Of a stretch of DNA of 64,000 nucleotides, positions 35,539 through 44,464 are shown one piece after another. The DNA is from Alphaproteobacteria bacterium (lineage in GTDB: Bacteria > Pseudomonadota > Alphaproteobacteria > DSM-16000 > Inquilinaceae), in assembly GCA_028277405.1 (NCBI GenBank), contig JANQGH010000079.1, positions 1-64,000 of the forward strand, read 5' to 3'. Both the position numbers and the translations under genes were made by a program. The notes under the pieces are model-generated. The model did no database searches and was not told where the DNA came from. It saw only the letters and a program-made list of their open reading frames with translations. Within the stretch, counting starts at the first letter, position 1; each line of letters opens with the position of its first letter.

Positions 35539-37560
35539 CTAAACCCGAATGAGAATGTTGAGATACGTGTCGACGCTGGCCGATGTCTCCGGGGGGATGA
35601 CCGTCGTTGAATCGATCTGTTCGACAATGGCGGGGCCCGAAATCTCGGCACCCGCGGTCAGCTTCGCCCGATCGTAGATCGCTGCGTTGTGCGCCTTGCC
35701 ATCGAACCAGACATCTCGGTGACCGTCGGGTTCCGGCGTGTTTGCCACGACGGGGTGGCTCGGCAGTTCCGCCTTCGGAACCATGCCGGTGGCCTTGATC
35801 GCGACGCGGAAGATGCTGACCGGCGCATCGTCGCGGCGGAAATTGTACTCCCGCTGATGCTCGGCGTGAAAACCCTCGATGAGATCATCGACACTGGCGA
35901 CTTTGGACGGGACCGTGACGGAAAGCGAGCGCCACTGGCCCTGATACATCATCTCCGCAGAGCGCTGCAGCACGATGTCGCCAGGCGCCACGCCCTCATG
36001 GCGCAGGCGCTCAAGCGCATCGCGCTCGATCTTCTCAAACGCGGCTTCCAAATCCTCGGGCCGCGTGGACGCCGCGTCGGCCATGAAGCTGTCGGAGAAG
36101 TCGTGCTGAATGTCGACCAGCAGGCATCCCATGGCCGACGTCACGCCGGGGTTCGGCGGTACGATCACCGTGGGGATCGACAGCTCCTTGGCGACCGCCG
36201 CGCCATGCAGCGCGCCGGCCCCACCGAAGGCGACCAGGGCGAAGTCTCTAGGGTCGTAGCCGCGCGAGATCGACAACAGCCGGACGGCGTTGGCCATGTT
36301 GGCGTTGGCGACATCGATGATCGCCTCGGCCGCCTGGTGCAGCTCCATGCCGAAGACACCGGCGACGGTCTCCTTGACCGCCTTCTCGGCAAGCGCCGGG
36401 TCGAGAATGATGTCGCCGCCGGCAAGCGAGGTTCCAAGGCGGCCCAGCACCACATTGGCGTCGCTGTTGGTGGCCACCTCGTTGCCGTTCGCATAGCAGG
36501 CGGGGCCCGGGTCGGCGCCGGCGGACTGCGGACCGTTGCGCAGCGAGCCGCCCTCGTCCCGCCAAGCCAGCGACCCGCCACCGGCCCCGATGGTCAACAC
36601 CTCGATGCTAGGGAAACGGATCGGGTAGCCGAATTCGATGTACCAATCCTTGGTGATCCGGGATTCGCCCTCGTAGGCCAGGGAGACGTCGGTGCTGGTC
36701 CCGCCCATGTCGAAGCCGATGGAGTTGGGAAAGCCGCACAGATTGCCGATGAACCGGCTGGCGATCGCCCCTGCCGCGATGCCCGAACCCGCAAGGCGGG
36801 CCGCAAAGTCCTTCACGCTGGCCGGCGTCATCACCCCGCCGCCGGAATGCAGCAGCAAAAGGTCGCGGGCATAGCCGCCTTCGACCAGCTTGTCGTTCAG
36901 GCCGGAGACATAGTCGACCACGACGGGCGACACGACCGCGTTGGCCATCGTGGTCGAAAACCGCTCATGCTCGAAGATCTCCGGCATGATCTGGGACGAG
37001 ATCGACACCGGCACGCCCGGCATGATTTCGGCCAGCACGTCGCGCATGCGCCGCTCGTTCTCGCCGTTCACATAGGCATTGATGAAGCAGACGGCGACGG
37101 ACTCGACGCCCCGCCGCTTCAGGATCGTGGCGACCCTTCTTGCCTCGTCTTCTGCCAAGGGCTGGGTCACAGTGCCGTGGACATCGACACGTTCTTTCAC
37201 GGTCAGCCGGTCCCGGCGCGGAATATAGGGTTTGGCGACATCCTTGTAGGTGTCCCAAAGGTCTTCCTTGTTGGACCGGCGGATCTCGACGACGTCGCGG
37301 AACCCTTCGGTGCAGATCATGGCCGTGCGGGGCAGGCGCCGCGTGATCAGCGCGTTGGTTGCGACCGTGGTGCCGTGGGAAAACAGCGAAACGTCGGCAA
37401 GATCGATGTTGGCATCCCGGACACCGTTCAGGATCGCGATCATCGGGTCTTGCGGTGTTGAGGGTGTTTTCTCGATCGAGATCTCACCGCTGTCCTCATC
37501 CATGATGCAGACATCGGTGAACGTACCGCCGACATCGACGGCAACGCGGGTCTTACTCAT
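35539..37560 (-). CDS. hyuA: Hydantoinase A / 5-oxoprolinase family protein (HyuA)
   Basis: 673 aa. VAVDVGGTFTDVCIMDEDSG is the N-terminal ATP-binding motif, FDMGGTSTDVSLAYEGE the second phosphate motif, and ALVAFGGAGALHGAAVAKEL the C-terminal ATPase segment. The protein phosphorylates its cyclic amide substrate and works with HyuB. It differs in family from PxpABC in the previous operon, so two unrelated oxoprolinase/lactamase systems lie side by side. Confidence 0.93.
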   Translation of the reverse strand: MSKTRVAVDVGGTFTDVCIMDEDSGEISIEKTPSTPQDPMIAILNGVRDANIDLADVSLFSHGTTVATNALITRRLPRTAMICTEGFRDVVEIRRSNKEDLWDTYKDVAKPYIPRRDRLTVKERVDVHGTVTQPLAEDEARRVATILKRRGVESVAVCFINAYVNGENERRMRDVLAEIMPGVPVSISSQIMPEIFEHERFSTTMANAVVSPVVVDYVSGLNDKLVEGGYARDLLLLHSGGGVMTPASVKDFAARLAGSGIAAGAIASRFIGNLCGFPNSIGFDMGGTSTDVSLAYEGESRITKDWYIEFGYPIRFPSIEVLTIGAGGGSLAWRDEGGSLRNGPQSAGADPGPACYANGNEVATNSDANVVLGRLGTSLAGGDIILDPALAEKAVKETVAGVFGMELHQAAEAIIDVANANMANAVRLLSISRGYDPRDFALVAFGGAGALHGAAVAKELSIPTVIVPPNPGVTSAMGCLLVDIQHDFSDSFMADAASTRPEDLEAAFEKIERDALERLRHEGVAPGDIVLQRSAEMMYQGQWRSLSVTVPSKVASVDDLIEGFHAEHQREYNFRRDDAPVSIFRVAIKATGMVPKAELPSHPVVANTPEPDGHRDVWFDGKAHNAAIYDRAKLTAGAEISGPAIVEQIDSTTVIPPETSASVDTYLNILIRV

Positions 37561-37753
37561 CAGGTCTCCATATCCGAGCGGTCAGGGCGATCGGCCCAGG
37601 AACTAGGCGTCGCGAAAGGCATGGACCTAGGTTAGCGCCGATGAACCATATCGTCGATGCGGTTAGCCGCAAGACCGGCCGGGCGGCGGGCAGGGAGTTG
37701 GGTCAGCGCTATACGCGGCCTGGTCTCAAGGCAAGCAACGCAATGCCGGGCGG

Positions 37754-39151
37754 TTAGAACGACGACCGGTCTCGCGCAACATGTTGCCCCCAATCCAAGG
37801 CGCCGACCGTTTCTCCGTCCTGGGCCACGACGCGGCCGCGCACCATGGTCAATGTCGGCCAGCCGACCACCTTGAAACCCTCATAAGGCGTGTAGTCAGC
37901 GCCATGATGCTTCAGCGATTGAGAGATCGTCATCTCCCGCTTCGGGTCCCAGATGGCGATGTCCGCGTCCGCACCAACGGCAATCGTTCCCTTGCGCGGA
38001 TACATGCCGTAAAGCTTGGCGTGGTTGGTGGAGGTGAGTTGGACGAACCGGTTGATGTCCATCCGGCCCTTCGAAACGCCTTCTGAAAACAGGATCGGCA
38101 ACCGCGCCTCGACCCCCGGGATGCCGTTGGGAACCCAGCGAAAGCTGGTCCGGCCCTTGGGTATCTGCTTGCCCTGTTCGTCCTCGTATCGGAACGGACA
38201 ATGATCGGACGAGAAGACAGAGAACACGCCGGTGGTCAGCCCCTCCCAGCAGGCCACCTGGCTGGCCTCGTCGCGCGGCGGCGGCGAGCAGACATATTTG
38301 GACCCCTCCATGTTCAGGCCCTCAAGATCGCGCTCGGTCAGGACCAGATATTGCGGGCAGGTCTCGCCATAGACTTTCAGCCCCTTCTGCTGGGCGCGCC
38401 TGATCTCGTCCATGGCCTCGCGGTTTGAGACATGGACGATCATGATCGGCACGTCGATCAATTCCGCCAGGGAGATCGCACGATGGGTCGCCTCGCGCTC
38501 CACGACGATGGGGCGGGAGGTTGCGTGGTGATGGGGTTGGGTCTTGCCGGCTTGCTCCAGCCGGTCGGTCATGAAGCGGATGGCGTCGTAATTCTCCGCA
38601 TGGACCATGACCAGCGCGCCGGTTGCGCGGGCGGTGTCCATGACCTTGAGCATTTCCAGATCGCTCAGCTTCAGATCATCATAGGTCATGAAGATCTTGA
38701 TCGAGCTGTACCCGTCGGCCACCAGCGCCGGCAGTTCCTGACCGAGAACCTGATCCGTCGGGTCGGTGACGATGATATGAAAGCCGACATCGATGTAACA
38801 CTGCCCGTCGGCCTTGGCGTGATAGGCCGTAAGGGCCTCGCGCAGGGTCTGGCCATCCTCCTGAAGACAGAAGGGCAGCACCATGGTGTTGCCGCCATGG
38901 GCGGCGGACAGGGTGGCGGAGGCGAAATCGTCCGCCATGACGATGCCTTCGCCCTGCTTCTGCGCGATATGGACGTGGCTGTCGATGCCGCCTGGCAGAA
39001 CCAGCCGATCGCTTGCGTCGATCATGGTTTCCGCTTCGTCAAGCCCGTCGGCCAAGGCGACGATTCGGCCATCCCGGATGCCGACATCACACCGAACCGT
39101 GTCGGCGGCCGTCACGACCGTGCCGCCCCGAATGACCGTGTCGTACGTCAC
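37754..39151 (-). CDS. hydA: Dihydropyrimidinase / D-hydantoinase
   Basis: 465 aa, the usual length. GGIDSHVHIAQKQ supplies the HxH metal pair, SSIKIFMTYDDLKL the carbamylated lysine, VHAENYDAIR and IVHVSNREAMDEI two metal histidines, and FSSDHCPFRYEDEQ the catalytic aspartate. It hydrolyses 5-substituted hydantoins or dihydropyrimidines to N-carbamoyl amino acids. It is upstream of hyuA with a 193-bp gap. The GTATAC element lies 93 bases upstream of its start. Confidence 0.94.
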   Translation of the reverse strand: MTYDTVIRGGTVVTAADTVRCDVGIRDGRIVALADGLDEAETMIDASDRLVLPGGIDSHVHIAQKQGEGIVMADDFASATLSAAHGGNTMVLPFCLQEDGQTLREALTAYHAKADGQCYIDVGFHIIVTDPTDQVLGQELPALVADGYSSIKIFMTYDDLKLSDLEMLKVMDTARATGALVMVHAENYDAIRFMTDRLEQAGKTQPHHHATSRPIVVEREATHRAISLAELIDVPIMIVHVSNREAMDEIRRAQQKGLKVYGETCPQYLVLTERDLEGLNMEGSKYVCSPPPRDEASQVACWEGLTTGVFSVFSSDHCPFRYEDEQGKQIPKGRTSFRWVPNGIPGVEARLPILFSEGVSKGRMDINRFVQLTSTNHAKLYGMYPRKGTIAVGADADIAIWDPKREMTISQSLKHHGADYTPYEGFKVVGWPTLTMVRGRVVAQDGETVGALDWGQHVARDRSSF

Positions 39152-39243
39152 GATGCTGTATCCACCGCTAGATCCACCAATATGTCGGAACGTGAGGAAA
39201 GGCTGAAATTGGCCATCGATTTCCTCATGATTGTCGTTTTATG

Positions 39244-39249
39244 GTATAC
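39244..39249. promoter_or_regulatory. GTATAC element between hydA and a GntR/FCD gene (site A)
   Basis: ATGGTATACATC sits in the gap between hydA (minus) and the GntR gene (plus). The same GTATACA core is found at 44093 and 50702, also in divergent promoter regions. GntR/FCD regulators often bind short palindromes of this type. It could also be part of a -10 box (TATACA), and only position and recurrence support the operator reading. Confidence 0.4.
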
Positions 39250-39278
39250 ATCTTGCGTGCAATTGGGCAAGCGGCTTG

Positions 39279-39968
39279 GTGTCTGAAAAACCTGATCCTA
39301 CAGCGTCGTATGACGACGTCGACCCGGGTTCTCCGGCCGGGGAACCGACCAGCCGGTCGTCGCATGCCTATAAGGCGATCTCGCATATGATCCGCGTGCG
39401 CCGGCTGGTCGGCAACGAGGTGATCATCGAGGCCAAACTGGCCACGATGCTGGGCATTTCGCGCACACCCTTGCGCGAGGCGTTGCAGCGGCTGGAAGGC
39501 GAAGGCCTGGTGCGCAAACGGTCGAATCGCTCGTTCATCGTGCGTAAGGTCGACCTTGCGGAGTATCTGCACAGCCTGAAGGTCCGCCAGCTGTTGGAGC
39601 CGGAGGCTGCGGCCCTGGCGCAGGGCAACGTCGATCCAAAGCGCGCCGCCCTGGTCCGAGGCGAAATTGAGGACTTGCGCCTGTTGCCCGACAAGCATGG
39701 CGAGCCGCACTGGAATTCCGACGACGCCGTCCACGATCTGGTTCTCGATGCCAGCGGCAACCCCGTGCTGGCGCGCATGGTTCGCGAACTGCGCGTCACC
39801 ACGCGCCTGTTCGAGATCTCGACGTTGTCCGACAGGGTTACCGCGGATCTCGACGAACACACCGCGATTCTCGATGCGCTGGCAGGCGACGATGCCCGCT
39901 CCGCACGTCAGGCCATGGCGCGGCACCTGAAGAGCTTGGCGCGCCACGCCTTGGCCAGCGTCAGCTAA
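39279..39968 (+). CDS. GntR family regulator with FCD domain
   Basis: 229 aa from the GTG at 39279. An in-frame TTG at 39231 is possible but would place the GTATAC element inside the gene. The wHTH is at about residues 30-90 (IEAKLATMLGISRTPLREAL). The FCD domain keeps the metal ligands Asp and His in DDAVHDLV, His in DEHTAIL and His in ARHLKSL. It is divergent from hydA and convergent with the DUF6282 gene, and is similar in build to the FCD regulator at 55531. Confidence 0.9.
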   Translation: MSEKPDPTASYDDVDPGSPAGEPTSRSSHAYKAISHMIRVRRLVGNEVIIEAKLATMLGISRTPLREALQRLEGEGLVRKRSNRSFIVRKVDLAEYLHSLKVRQLLEPEAAALAQGNVDPKRAALVRGEIEDLRLLPDKHGEPHWNSDDAVHDLVLDASGNPVLARMVRELRVTTRLFEISTLSDRVTADLDEHTAILDALAGDDARSARQAMARHLKSLARHALASVS

Positions 39969-40923
39969 AGTTGGTGGCGGCGGCCTCGTGAAAAGGCGCT
40001 AGGTCGCTGATCCGGAACAGCGACTTCGGTGTCTCGACGATCATTTGGCGCAACTCGTCTTGGGTCAGGCTATGGCTTGCCAGCAAGAGGCAGAATTCGC
40101 GCAGCCCCTCCACCGGCGGCGGCAGAAGCGCGACGCCGCAATCGCTGGACAGGACGCAGTTTTCCGGGCCGGCCGCACGGATGAGGCGGGCCATTTGTGC
40201 CGCTGAAACTGCGGGGACCGTATTGCGTGCCGCATCGACATGGGTCAAGGGCGCCTGGGTCGCGTGGGAAGCGAAGAAAAAGGAGAACTCCGCACGAGCG
40301 CCCAGGGAAACAAGGGCCTTCACGGTTTCAACGTCGTAGTGCGACGACGGTGCGATGATCCGCGCGACCCCCGCAGCGCGTGCCGCCTCGACGACGCGCA
40401 CCGCTTCGGGGCCGGAAACATGTCCCGTGTTCAGGACGGCGTCCGCCCCGGCAATCAGCGACAGGATCTCAGGCAGTGGGTCGGGCAGGGGCCCACGCTC
40501 AGGAATAGCGAGGCAGGCTTCGATGAAGCTGTCGCTCCTTTGTTCTTGTTGGGCAACATGACGGGTGTGATGGGTTGGTAGGGAAATGAAGCGCGCGCCG
40601 TCGCTGCCATTTCCGGCGTAGCCATAGCCCAGAGCAGCAGTTACCGCCTCGACCGTTACTCCCCCCGCGGGCGGCTCCATAATCAGTCCGCCAAAGGCTT
40701 CGACGCCAGGGTAGCCCAAGCGGCGGTTGGCCAAGGCCGCGTAGCCCGACGTATTGGCGAAATTGTCCATCAGGCCGATCGCGCGCATGCCAGCCGCCGC
40801 GGCCTGTTCGACCGCCTCAAAGACGTCCAGCGAACGATGGTTCAGATGGGGGCAGGCGTGCACATGGCAGTCGACGGCGCCCTCAAGCAGCGCCATGCCC
40901 GGCGGGTTCGCTTCGATCAACAT
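39961..40923 (-). CDS. DUF6282 family putative metal-dependent hydrolase
   Basis: 320 aa from the ATG at 40923 (MLIEANPPGMALLEGAVDCH). AVDCHVHACPHLNHRSLDVF gives an HxH metal motif after the first barrel strand, ARFISLPTHHTRHV and IIAPSSHYDVETV add histidines, and LSSDCGVALLPPP supplies an aspartate. This is the amidohydrolase-like pattern I associate with DUF6282. It follows an amino-acid importer operon and probably hydrolyses the imported compound or a product of it. Confidence 0.78.
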   Translation of the reverse strand: MLIEANPPGMALLEGAVDCHVHACPHLNHRSLDVFEAVEQAAAAGMRAIGLMDNFANTSGYAALANRRLGYPGVEAFGGLIMEPPAGGVTVEAVTAALGYGYAGNGSDGARFISLPTHHTRHVAQQEQRSDSFIEACLAIPERGPLPDPLPEILSLIAGADAVLNTGHVSGPEAVRVVEAARAAGVARIIAPSSHYDVETVKALVSLGARAEFSFFFASHATQAPLTHVDAARNTVPAVSAAQMARLIRAAGPENCVLSSDCGVALLPPPVEGLREFCLLLASHSLTQDELRQMIVETPKSLFRISDLAPFHEAAATNFS

Positions 40924-40948
40924 GGCCAGGTGCCTCCCTCGATCCAAC

Positions 40949-41686
40949 TTAATGCTGCAGGATTTTGTTCACGAATTCTCGCGTCCGCGCCTCTTTGGGG
41001 TTTTCGAACACGTCCGCGGGGCTGCCCACCTCCACCATCTTGCCGTCGACCATGAACGCCACCGTCGACGACACTTCCCGCACGAAGCCCATCTCGTGGC
41101 TGACGATGATCATGGTCATACCCTCGGCGGCGAGTTGGCGGATGGAATCGAGCACCTCTGACACCAGCTCCGGGTCCAGAGAGGCGGTCACTTCGTCGAG
41201 CAGCAGCAGTTCCGGTTTAAGGGCCAGCGCCCGCGCGATGGCCACGCGCTGCTGTTGGCCGCCGGAGAGTTGGTCGGGGTAGGACCGCATCTTTTCCTTC
41301 AGGCCGACCTTCGCCAGCAGCTCTTCCGCCTCGTCGATCACCTCGGCGCGGTTGCGTTTGCGGATCTTGATCGGGGCGATGGTGACATTGTCCAGCGCGG
41401 TCATGTTCTGAAACAGGTTGTACTGCTGGAACACGATCGCGAAGCGGTCGCGGATGGCTTTGACATTCTTCTTGTTCGAATAGTCGATCCGCTGGCCATC
41501 GAACGACACGTGCCCCGTTTCCGGCGGCAGCAGGCCGACAAGCACGCGCAACAGCGTGCTTTTGCCCGATCCGGACGGCCCGACCAGGCTGGTGATCTGG
41601 CCGCGATCGACGCCGAGCGAAATCCCGCGCAGCACCTGGTGCGAGCCGTAGCGCGCCGAGATGTCAACGATGTCGAGATGTTGCAA
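40949..41686 (-). CDS. Polar amino-acid ABC transporter ATP-binding protein (GlnQ type)
   Basis: 245 aa. Walker A is GPSGSGKSTLLRVLVG and the signature LSGGQQQRVAIARAL. Walker B reads LLLLDEVTASLDPELV, with Val-Thr-Ala-Ser in place of the common Pro-Thr-Ser-Ala. IVSHEMGFVREV is the switch histidine region. It serves the two permeases at 41664-43027 and overlaps the first by 23 bp. Confidence 0.93.
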   Translation of the reverse strand: MQHLDIVDISARYGSHQVLRGISLGVDRGQITSLVGPSGSGKSTLLRVLVGLLPPETGHVSFDGQRIDYSNKKNVKAIRDRFAIVFQQYNLFQNMTALDNVTIAPIKIRKRNRAEVIDEAEELLAKVGLKEKMRSYPDQLSGGQQQRVAIARALALKPELLLLDEVTASLDPELVSEVLDSIRQLAAEGMTMIIVSHEMGFVREVSSTVAFMVDGKMVEVGSPADVFENPKEARTREFVNKILQH

Positions 41687-42356
41687 ATCTGGCCTCCAGC
41701 CATACGCCGAAGCGCGTCATCGGATAGGAAAGGATGAAATACAGGATCAGGACCGTGCCGAACACGAGAGCGGCGGAGAAGCCGCGATTGTTCAAGACCT
41801 TGCCCGCGAAGGTGAGTTCCACCAGGCCGATCTGCGACGCCAGGGCGGTGTCCTTGATGAACAGCACGAAGAAGCTGAACGCCGGCGGCAGGATGACCTT
41901 CCAGGCCTGCGGCAGAATAACGTAACGCAGCGCCTGGACTGTCGACATGTTCATGGCCGCTGCCGCATCCCACTGATTGCGGTGCACCGATTCCAGGCCG
42001 GCGCGAATGATCTCGGCGATGAAGCTCGACGCGATGACGACAACGGCAACCAGGGCCACCCAGAAGATCGACCAGGATATGCCGGTGCCCCGAAAGGCGT
42101 AGAACACGATGAACAGGGTGACCAGGAAGGGGATGCGCCGGAAGGATTCGGTGATCAGGAAGGCGAGCGCACGGATGGGAAACAGCAGCCATCCCGTCGT
42201 GCCGCGCGCGACCGCCATGAGAAAGCCGAAGAGGAAGCCTAGCAGGCAGCCGAACGCGGTCAGCAGGAACGTGGTCAGCAGGGCGCCGCCCAGAAAGATG
42301 AGATTGTAGTAGGTAAAAAACCGGGGCGCTTCCTCAAGAATCCGATCGAGCATCAC
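41664..42356 (-). CDS. Amino-acid ABC transporter permease (HisM/GlnP type)
   Basis: 230 aa with about five membrane helices. The EAA-type loop NQWDAAAAMNMSTVQALRYV precedes ILPQAWKVILPP. Its ATG overlaps the stop of the second permease gene. It is one half of a heterodimeric channel for a polar amino acid or derivative. Confidence 0.92.
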   Translation of the reverse strand: MMLDRILEEAPRFFTYYNLIFLGGALLTTFLLTAFGCLLGFLFGFLMAVARGTTGWLLFPIRALAFLITESFRRIPFLVTLFIVFYAFRGTGISWSIFWVALVAVVVIASSFIAEIIRAGLESVHRNQWDAAAAMNMSTVQALRYVILPQAWKVILPPAFSFFVLFIKDTALASQIGLVELTFAGKVLNNRGFSAALVFGTVLILYFILSYPMTRFGVWLEARFATSRHR

Positions 42357-43027
42357 ACGATCCTCATCTTGGCGCGGAACAGCGCCCGCCCGGCGACGCC
42401 GAGAATGGCGCTGGCGACCAGCGTGACCAGAATGTACATGACGCCGGTGATGGTGAAGACCTCGATCGATCTGAAGGTCTCCGAATTGACGTTCAGCGCC
42501 CGGCCGGTCAGTTCCTCAACGCCGAAGATCGCCGCCATGGACGTGCCCAGGGTCATCAGGATGTAGTGGTTGGACAGGGGCGGAAACAGCACCCTGGCAA
42601 TGTGCGGGACGATGACGTAGCGGACCTGCTGCCAGCGCGACATGCCCAGCGTTTCCGCCGCCTCCATTTCCGTCTGCCGGACCGAGGAGAAGCCGGCGCG
42701 CTGGATTTCGGTGAGATACGCACCGGCGTTCAGCGTCATGCCGATCAGGACCGCGACATAGCTGGACAGCAGGATGCCCGCCTCCGGCAGGGCGAAGAAG
42801 AGGAAGTAGATCTGCACCAACTGCGGCGTGTTGGTAAAGAACACCACATACGCGTTCGCGATGCGCCGAAGAATCGGCCCGCCGAACGTTTTGGCGAAGG
42901 CGCCGAGCAGTCCGAGAACCAGCCCGCCGCAAAACGCCAGGAACGCGATTTGAAGGCTGAGCCAGGCGCCGCCGGCGAGATAGGGCAGGTACTCGAAGAC
43001 CTGGCCGAAATTGATCGCGTAGCCCAC
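42353..43027 (-). CDS. Amino-acid ABC transporter permease (HisQ/GlnP type)
   Basis: 224 aa. TEMEAAETLGMSRWQQVRYV is the EAA loop, followed by IVPHIARVLFPPLSNHYI. It lies downstream of the binding-protein gene with a hairpin-rich 126-bp gap between, and is the partner of the 41664 permease. Confidence 0.92.
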   Translation of the reverse strand: MGYAINFGQVFEYLPYLAGGAWLSLQIAFLAFCGGLVLGLLGAFAKTFGGPILRRIANAYVVFFTNTPQLVQIYFLFFALPEAGILLSSYVAVLIGMTLNAGAYLTEIQRAGFSSVRQTEMEAAETLGMSRWQQVRYVIVPHIARVLFPPLSNHYILMTLGTSMAAIFGVEELTGRALNVNSETFRSIEVFTITGVMYILVTLVASAILGVAGRALFRAKMRIV

Positions 43028-43050
43028 CTATCGGCCCCCTCGACCGTAGT

Positions 43051-43135
43051 CCGGCCAAGCGACGCGTGCTGTCACTTGGCCGGCCGGGATTTTGGTGGCG
43101 CCCAACCGGCGGATGCGGCGCGGCAGGCCGCCGGT
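43051..43135 (-). other. Two hairpins after the amino-acid-binding-protein gene
   Basis: CCGGCCAAG (43051-43059) pairs with CTTGGCCGG (43075-43083), and ACCGGCGG (43105-43112) pairs with CCGCCGGT (43128-43135). Both lie between the binding-protein stop and the permease start. No T-tract follows on the minus strand. They probably tune the ratio of binding protein to permease mRNA. Confidence 0.5.
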
Positions 43136-43153
43136 CAGGTCCGCCAATCGTGC

Positions 43154-43972
43154 TTAGAAGTACGGCGTGACGCCGACCGGCGCGAACATGTCGACGCCGA
43201 ACCAGTTCCGCCACATCTCGTCGATCTCTCCGTCGCGGTGGAGTTCGAAGATCGCGACATTGAGCCAGTCGCGCAGCGTGCTGTTGCCCTTCTGAACGCC
43301 CAGGCCGCAGTAGTAGATGTCGACCGGTGTCTCAAGCACCCGCCATGCAACGTCGTGGTTGTTCATGTGCTCGCCGACGAAATCCACGACGTCGAGCATC
43401 GCGTCGCCGCGCCCCTGGGCCAGCGCCCGGATCACGTCCGGATAATTGTCCAGAAGCAGAACCTCGGCCTCGGGCATGTTCGCCTCGATGAAGTTCAACG
43501 GCGTGGTGCCGCGAACCTGAACCATGGTCACGTCGGGTGAGTTCAGGTCCTGCCAGGTCACATAGTCCGTCGCGTCGGTCGTCAGAACGCCGAACACCTC
43601 GGTGTGCACCGGCAGCGTGTAGTCGATGATCAGCGCGCGCGCCGGCGTGCGGGTCATGGCGCCCATCACATAGTCGATCTCGCCACTGGCCACGAACGGG
43701 ATCCGGTCCGGCGAGCCGACGGTGACCACTTCCAGTTCGACCCCCAGCATCTCGGCGATACGGGTCGAAAAGTCGACGTCGAAACCGACGATTTCATTCT
43801 GGTCGTTGTAGGTCCCCAGCGGCGCCAGCGTGGGGTTCACGCCGACCCGTAATGTCCCAGACGCGATGATCTCTTCCAGCGAGCGGGCCAACGCCGCCTG
43901 GCTCGCAGCCCCGAAGGCGCCAACCGACGCCACGGCCATCACGATCAATGTCAAGATGAGCTTTCTAACCAT
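43154..43972 (-). CDS. Amino-acid ABC transporter substrate-binding protein (family 3)
   Basis: 272 aa from the ATG at 43972. A Sec signal peptide (MVRKLILTLIVMAVASVG, cleavage near ALA-RS) precedes the family 3 start SGTLRVGVNPTLAPLGTYND. GFDVDFSTRIAEMLGVELEV is the conserved lobe-1 helix, and AQGRGDAMLDVVDFVGEHMN lies in lobe 2. It is periplasmic, divergent from the 2Fe-2S/FAD dehydrogenase genes at 44180, and probably binds their substrate. Confidence 0.92.
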   Translation of the reverse strand: MVRKLILTLIVMAVASVGAFGAASQAALARSLEEIIASGTLRVGVNPTLAPLGTYNDQNEIVGFDVDFSTRIAEMLGVELEVVTVGSPDRIPFVASGEIDYVMGAMTRTPARALIIDYTLPVHTEVFGVLTTDATDYVTWQDLNSPDVTMVQVRGTTPLNFIEANMPEAEVLLLDNYPDVIRALAQGRGDAMLDVVDFVGEHMNNHDVAWRVLETPVDIYYCGLGVQKGNSTLRDWLNVAIFELHRDGEIDEMWRNWFGVDMFAPVGVTPYF

Positions 43973-44092
43973 CGATGCCTCTCTCCTTAGCTGTATCGCA
44001 CCCAAGAACGAAGTCTTCGCCACAAGGCGCGTTGTTGGGCCGCCGGCGGCGACCGAGATCCGTATGCAGCTTGAACAGCCGGTATTCCGATA

Positions 44093-44098
44093 GTATAC
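44093..44098. promoter_or_regulatory. GTATAC element between the binding-protein and dehydrogenase operons (site B)
   Basis: TAGTATACAAAATGC lies 121 bases upstream of the binding-protein start and about 82 bases upstream of the 44180 start. It shares GTATACA with sites A and C. Operator for a GntR/FCD protein is the inferred role, and overlap with a -10 box is possible. Confidence 0.4.
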
Positions 44099-44179
44099 AA
44101 AATGCAGACAATATAAAGAGCGAAGTTGCCGATTCACGGTTCCTGAACTGGGGCCATTGACGTCTGGAGTCCGACGCGC

Positions 44180-44464
44180 GTGTCCGAAAGCCTGAGATTC
44201 TCTGGGGGGACCTCTCACGAGGTCACCGTGCATATCGATGGCGAGCCCATGCGCTGTCGGCTGGGCGAGACGGTGGCCTCGGCGCTGATCGCCAACCGGG
44301 TTCGGTTGCTGCGGCACAGTCCGAGGGATCGGCGACCGCGCGGCGCCTTTTGCATGATGGGGGTGTGCCAGGAATGCGTTGCCTGGGTAGACGGTGCCTG
44401 GCGCCAAACCTGTCAGACCTCTGTCGTTGACGGCATGGCGGTTGAGTTGGACCGCACGCCATGA
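44180..44464 (+). CDS. (2Fe-2S)-binding protein, small subunit of an HcnABC/opine-oxidase-type dehydrogenase
   Basis: 94 aa with a GTG start at 44180 and GGAG at 44166-44169. FCMMGVCQECVAWVDGAW holds three ligand cysteines and RQTCQTSV the fourth, a plant-ferredoxin-like layout. It corresponds to HcnA, or the small subunit of D-hydroxyproline dehydrogenase or opine oxidase. It overlaps the FAD subunit gene by 4 bp. In the gene at 50770 the same domain is fused to the other subunits. Confidence 0.88.
   Translation: MSESLRFSGGTSHEVTVHIDGEPMRCRLGETVASALIANRVRLLRHSPRDRRPRGAFCMMGVCQECVAWVDGAWRQTCQTSVVDGMAVELDRTP

Noticed and set aside
33576..37461. Very long open frames on the plus strand opposite hyuB and hyuA
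   Set aside because: They mirror GC-rich codon bias of the real genes, lack motifs and are rich in Arg, Gly, Asp and His. The minus-strand genes have full family signatures.
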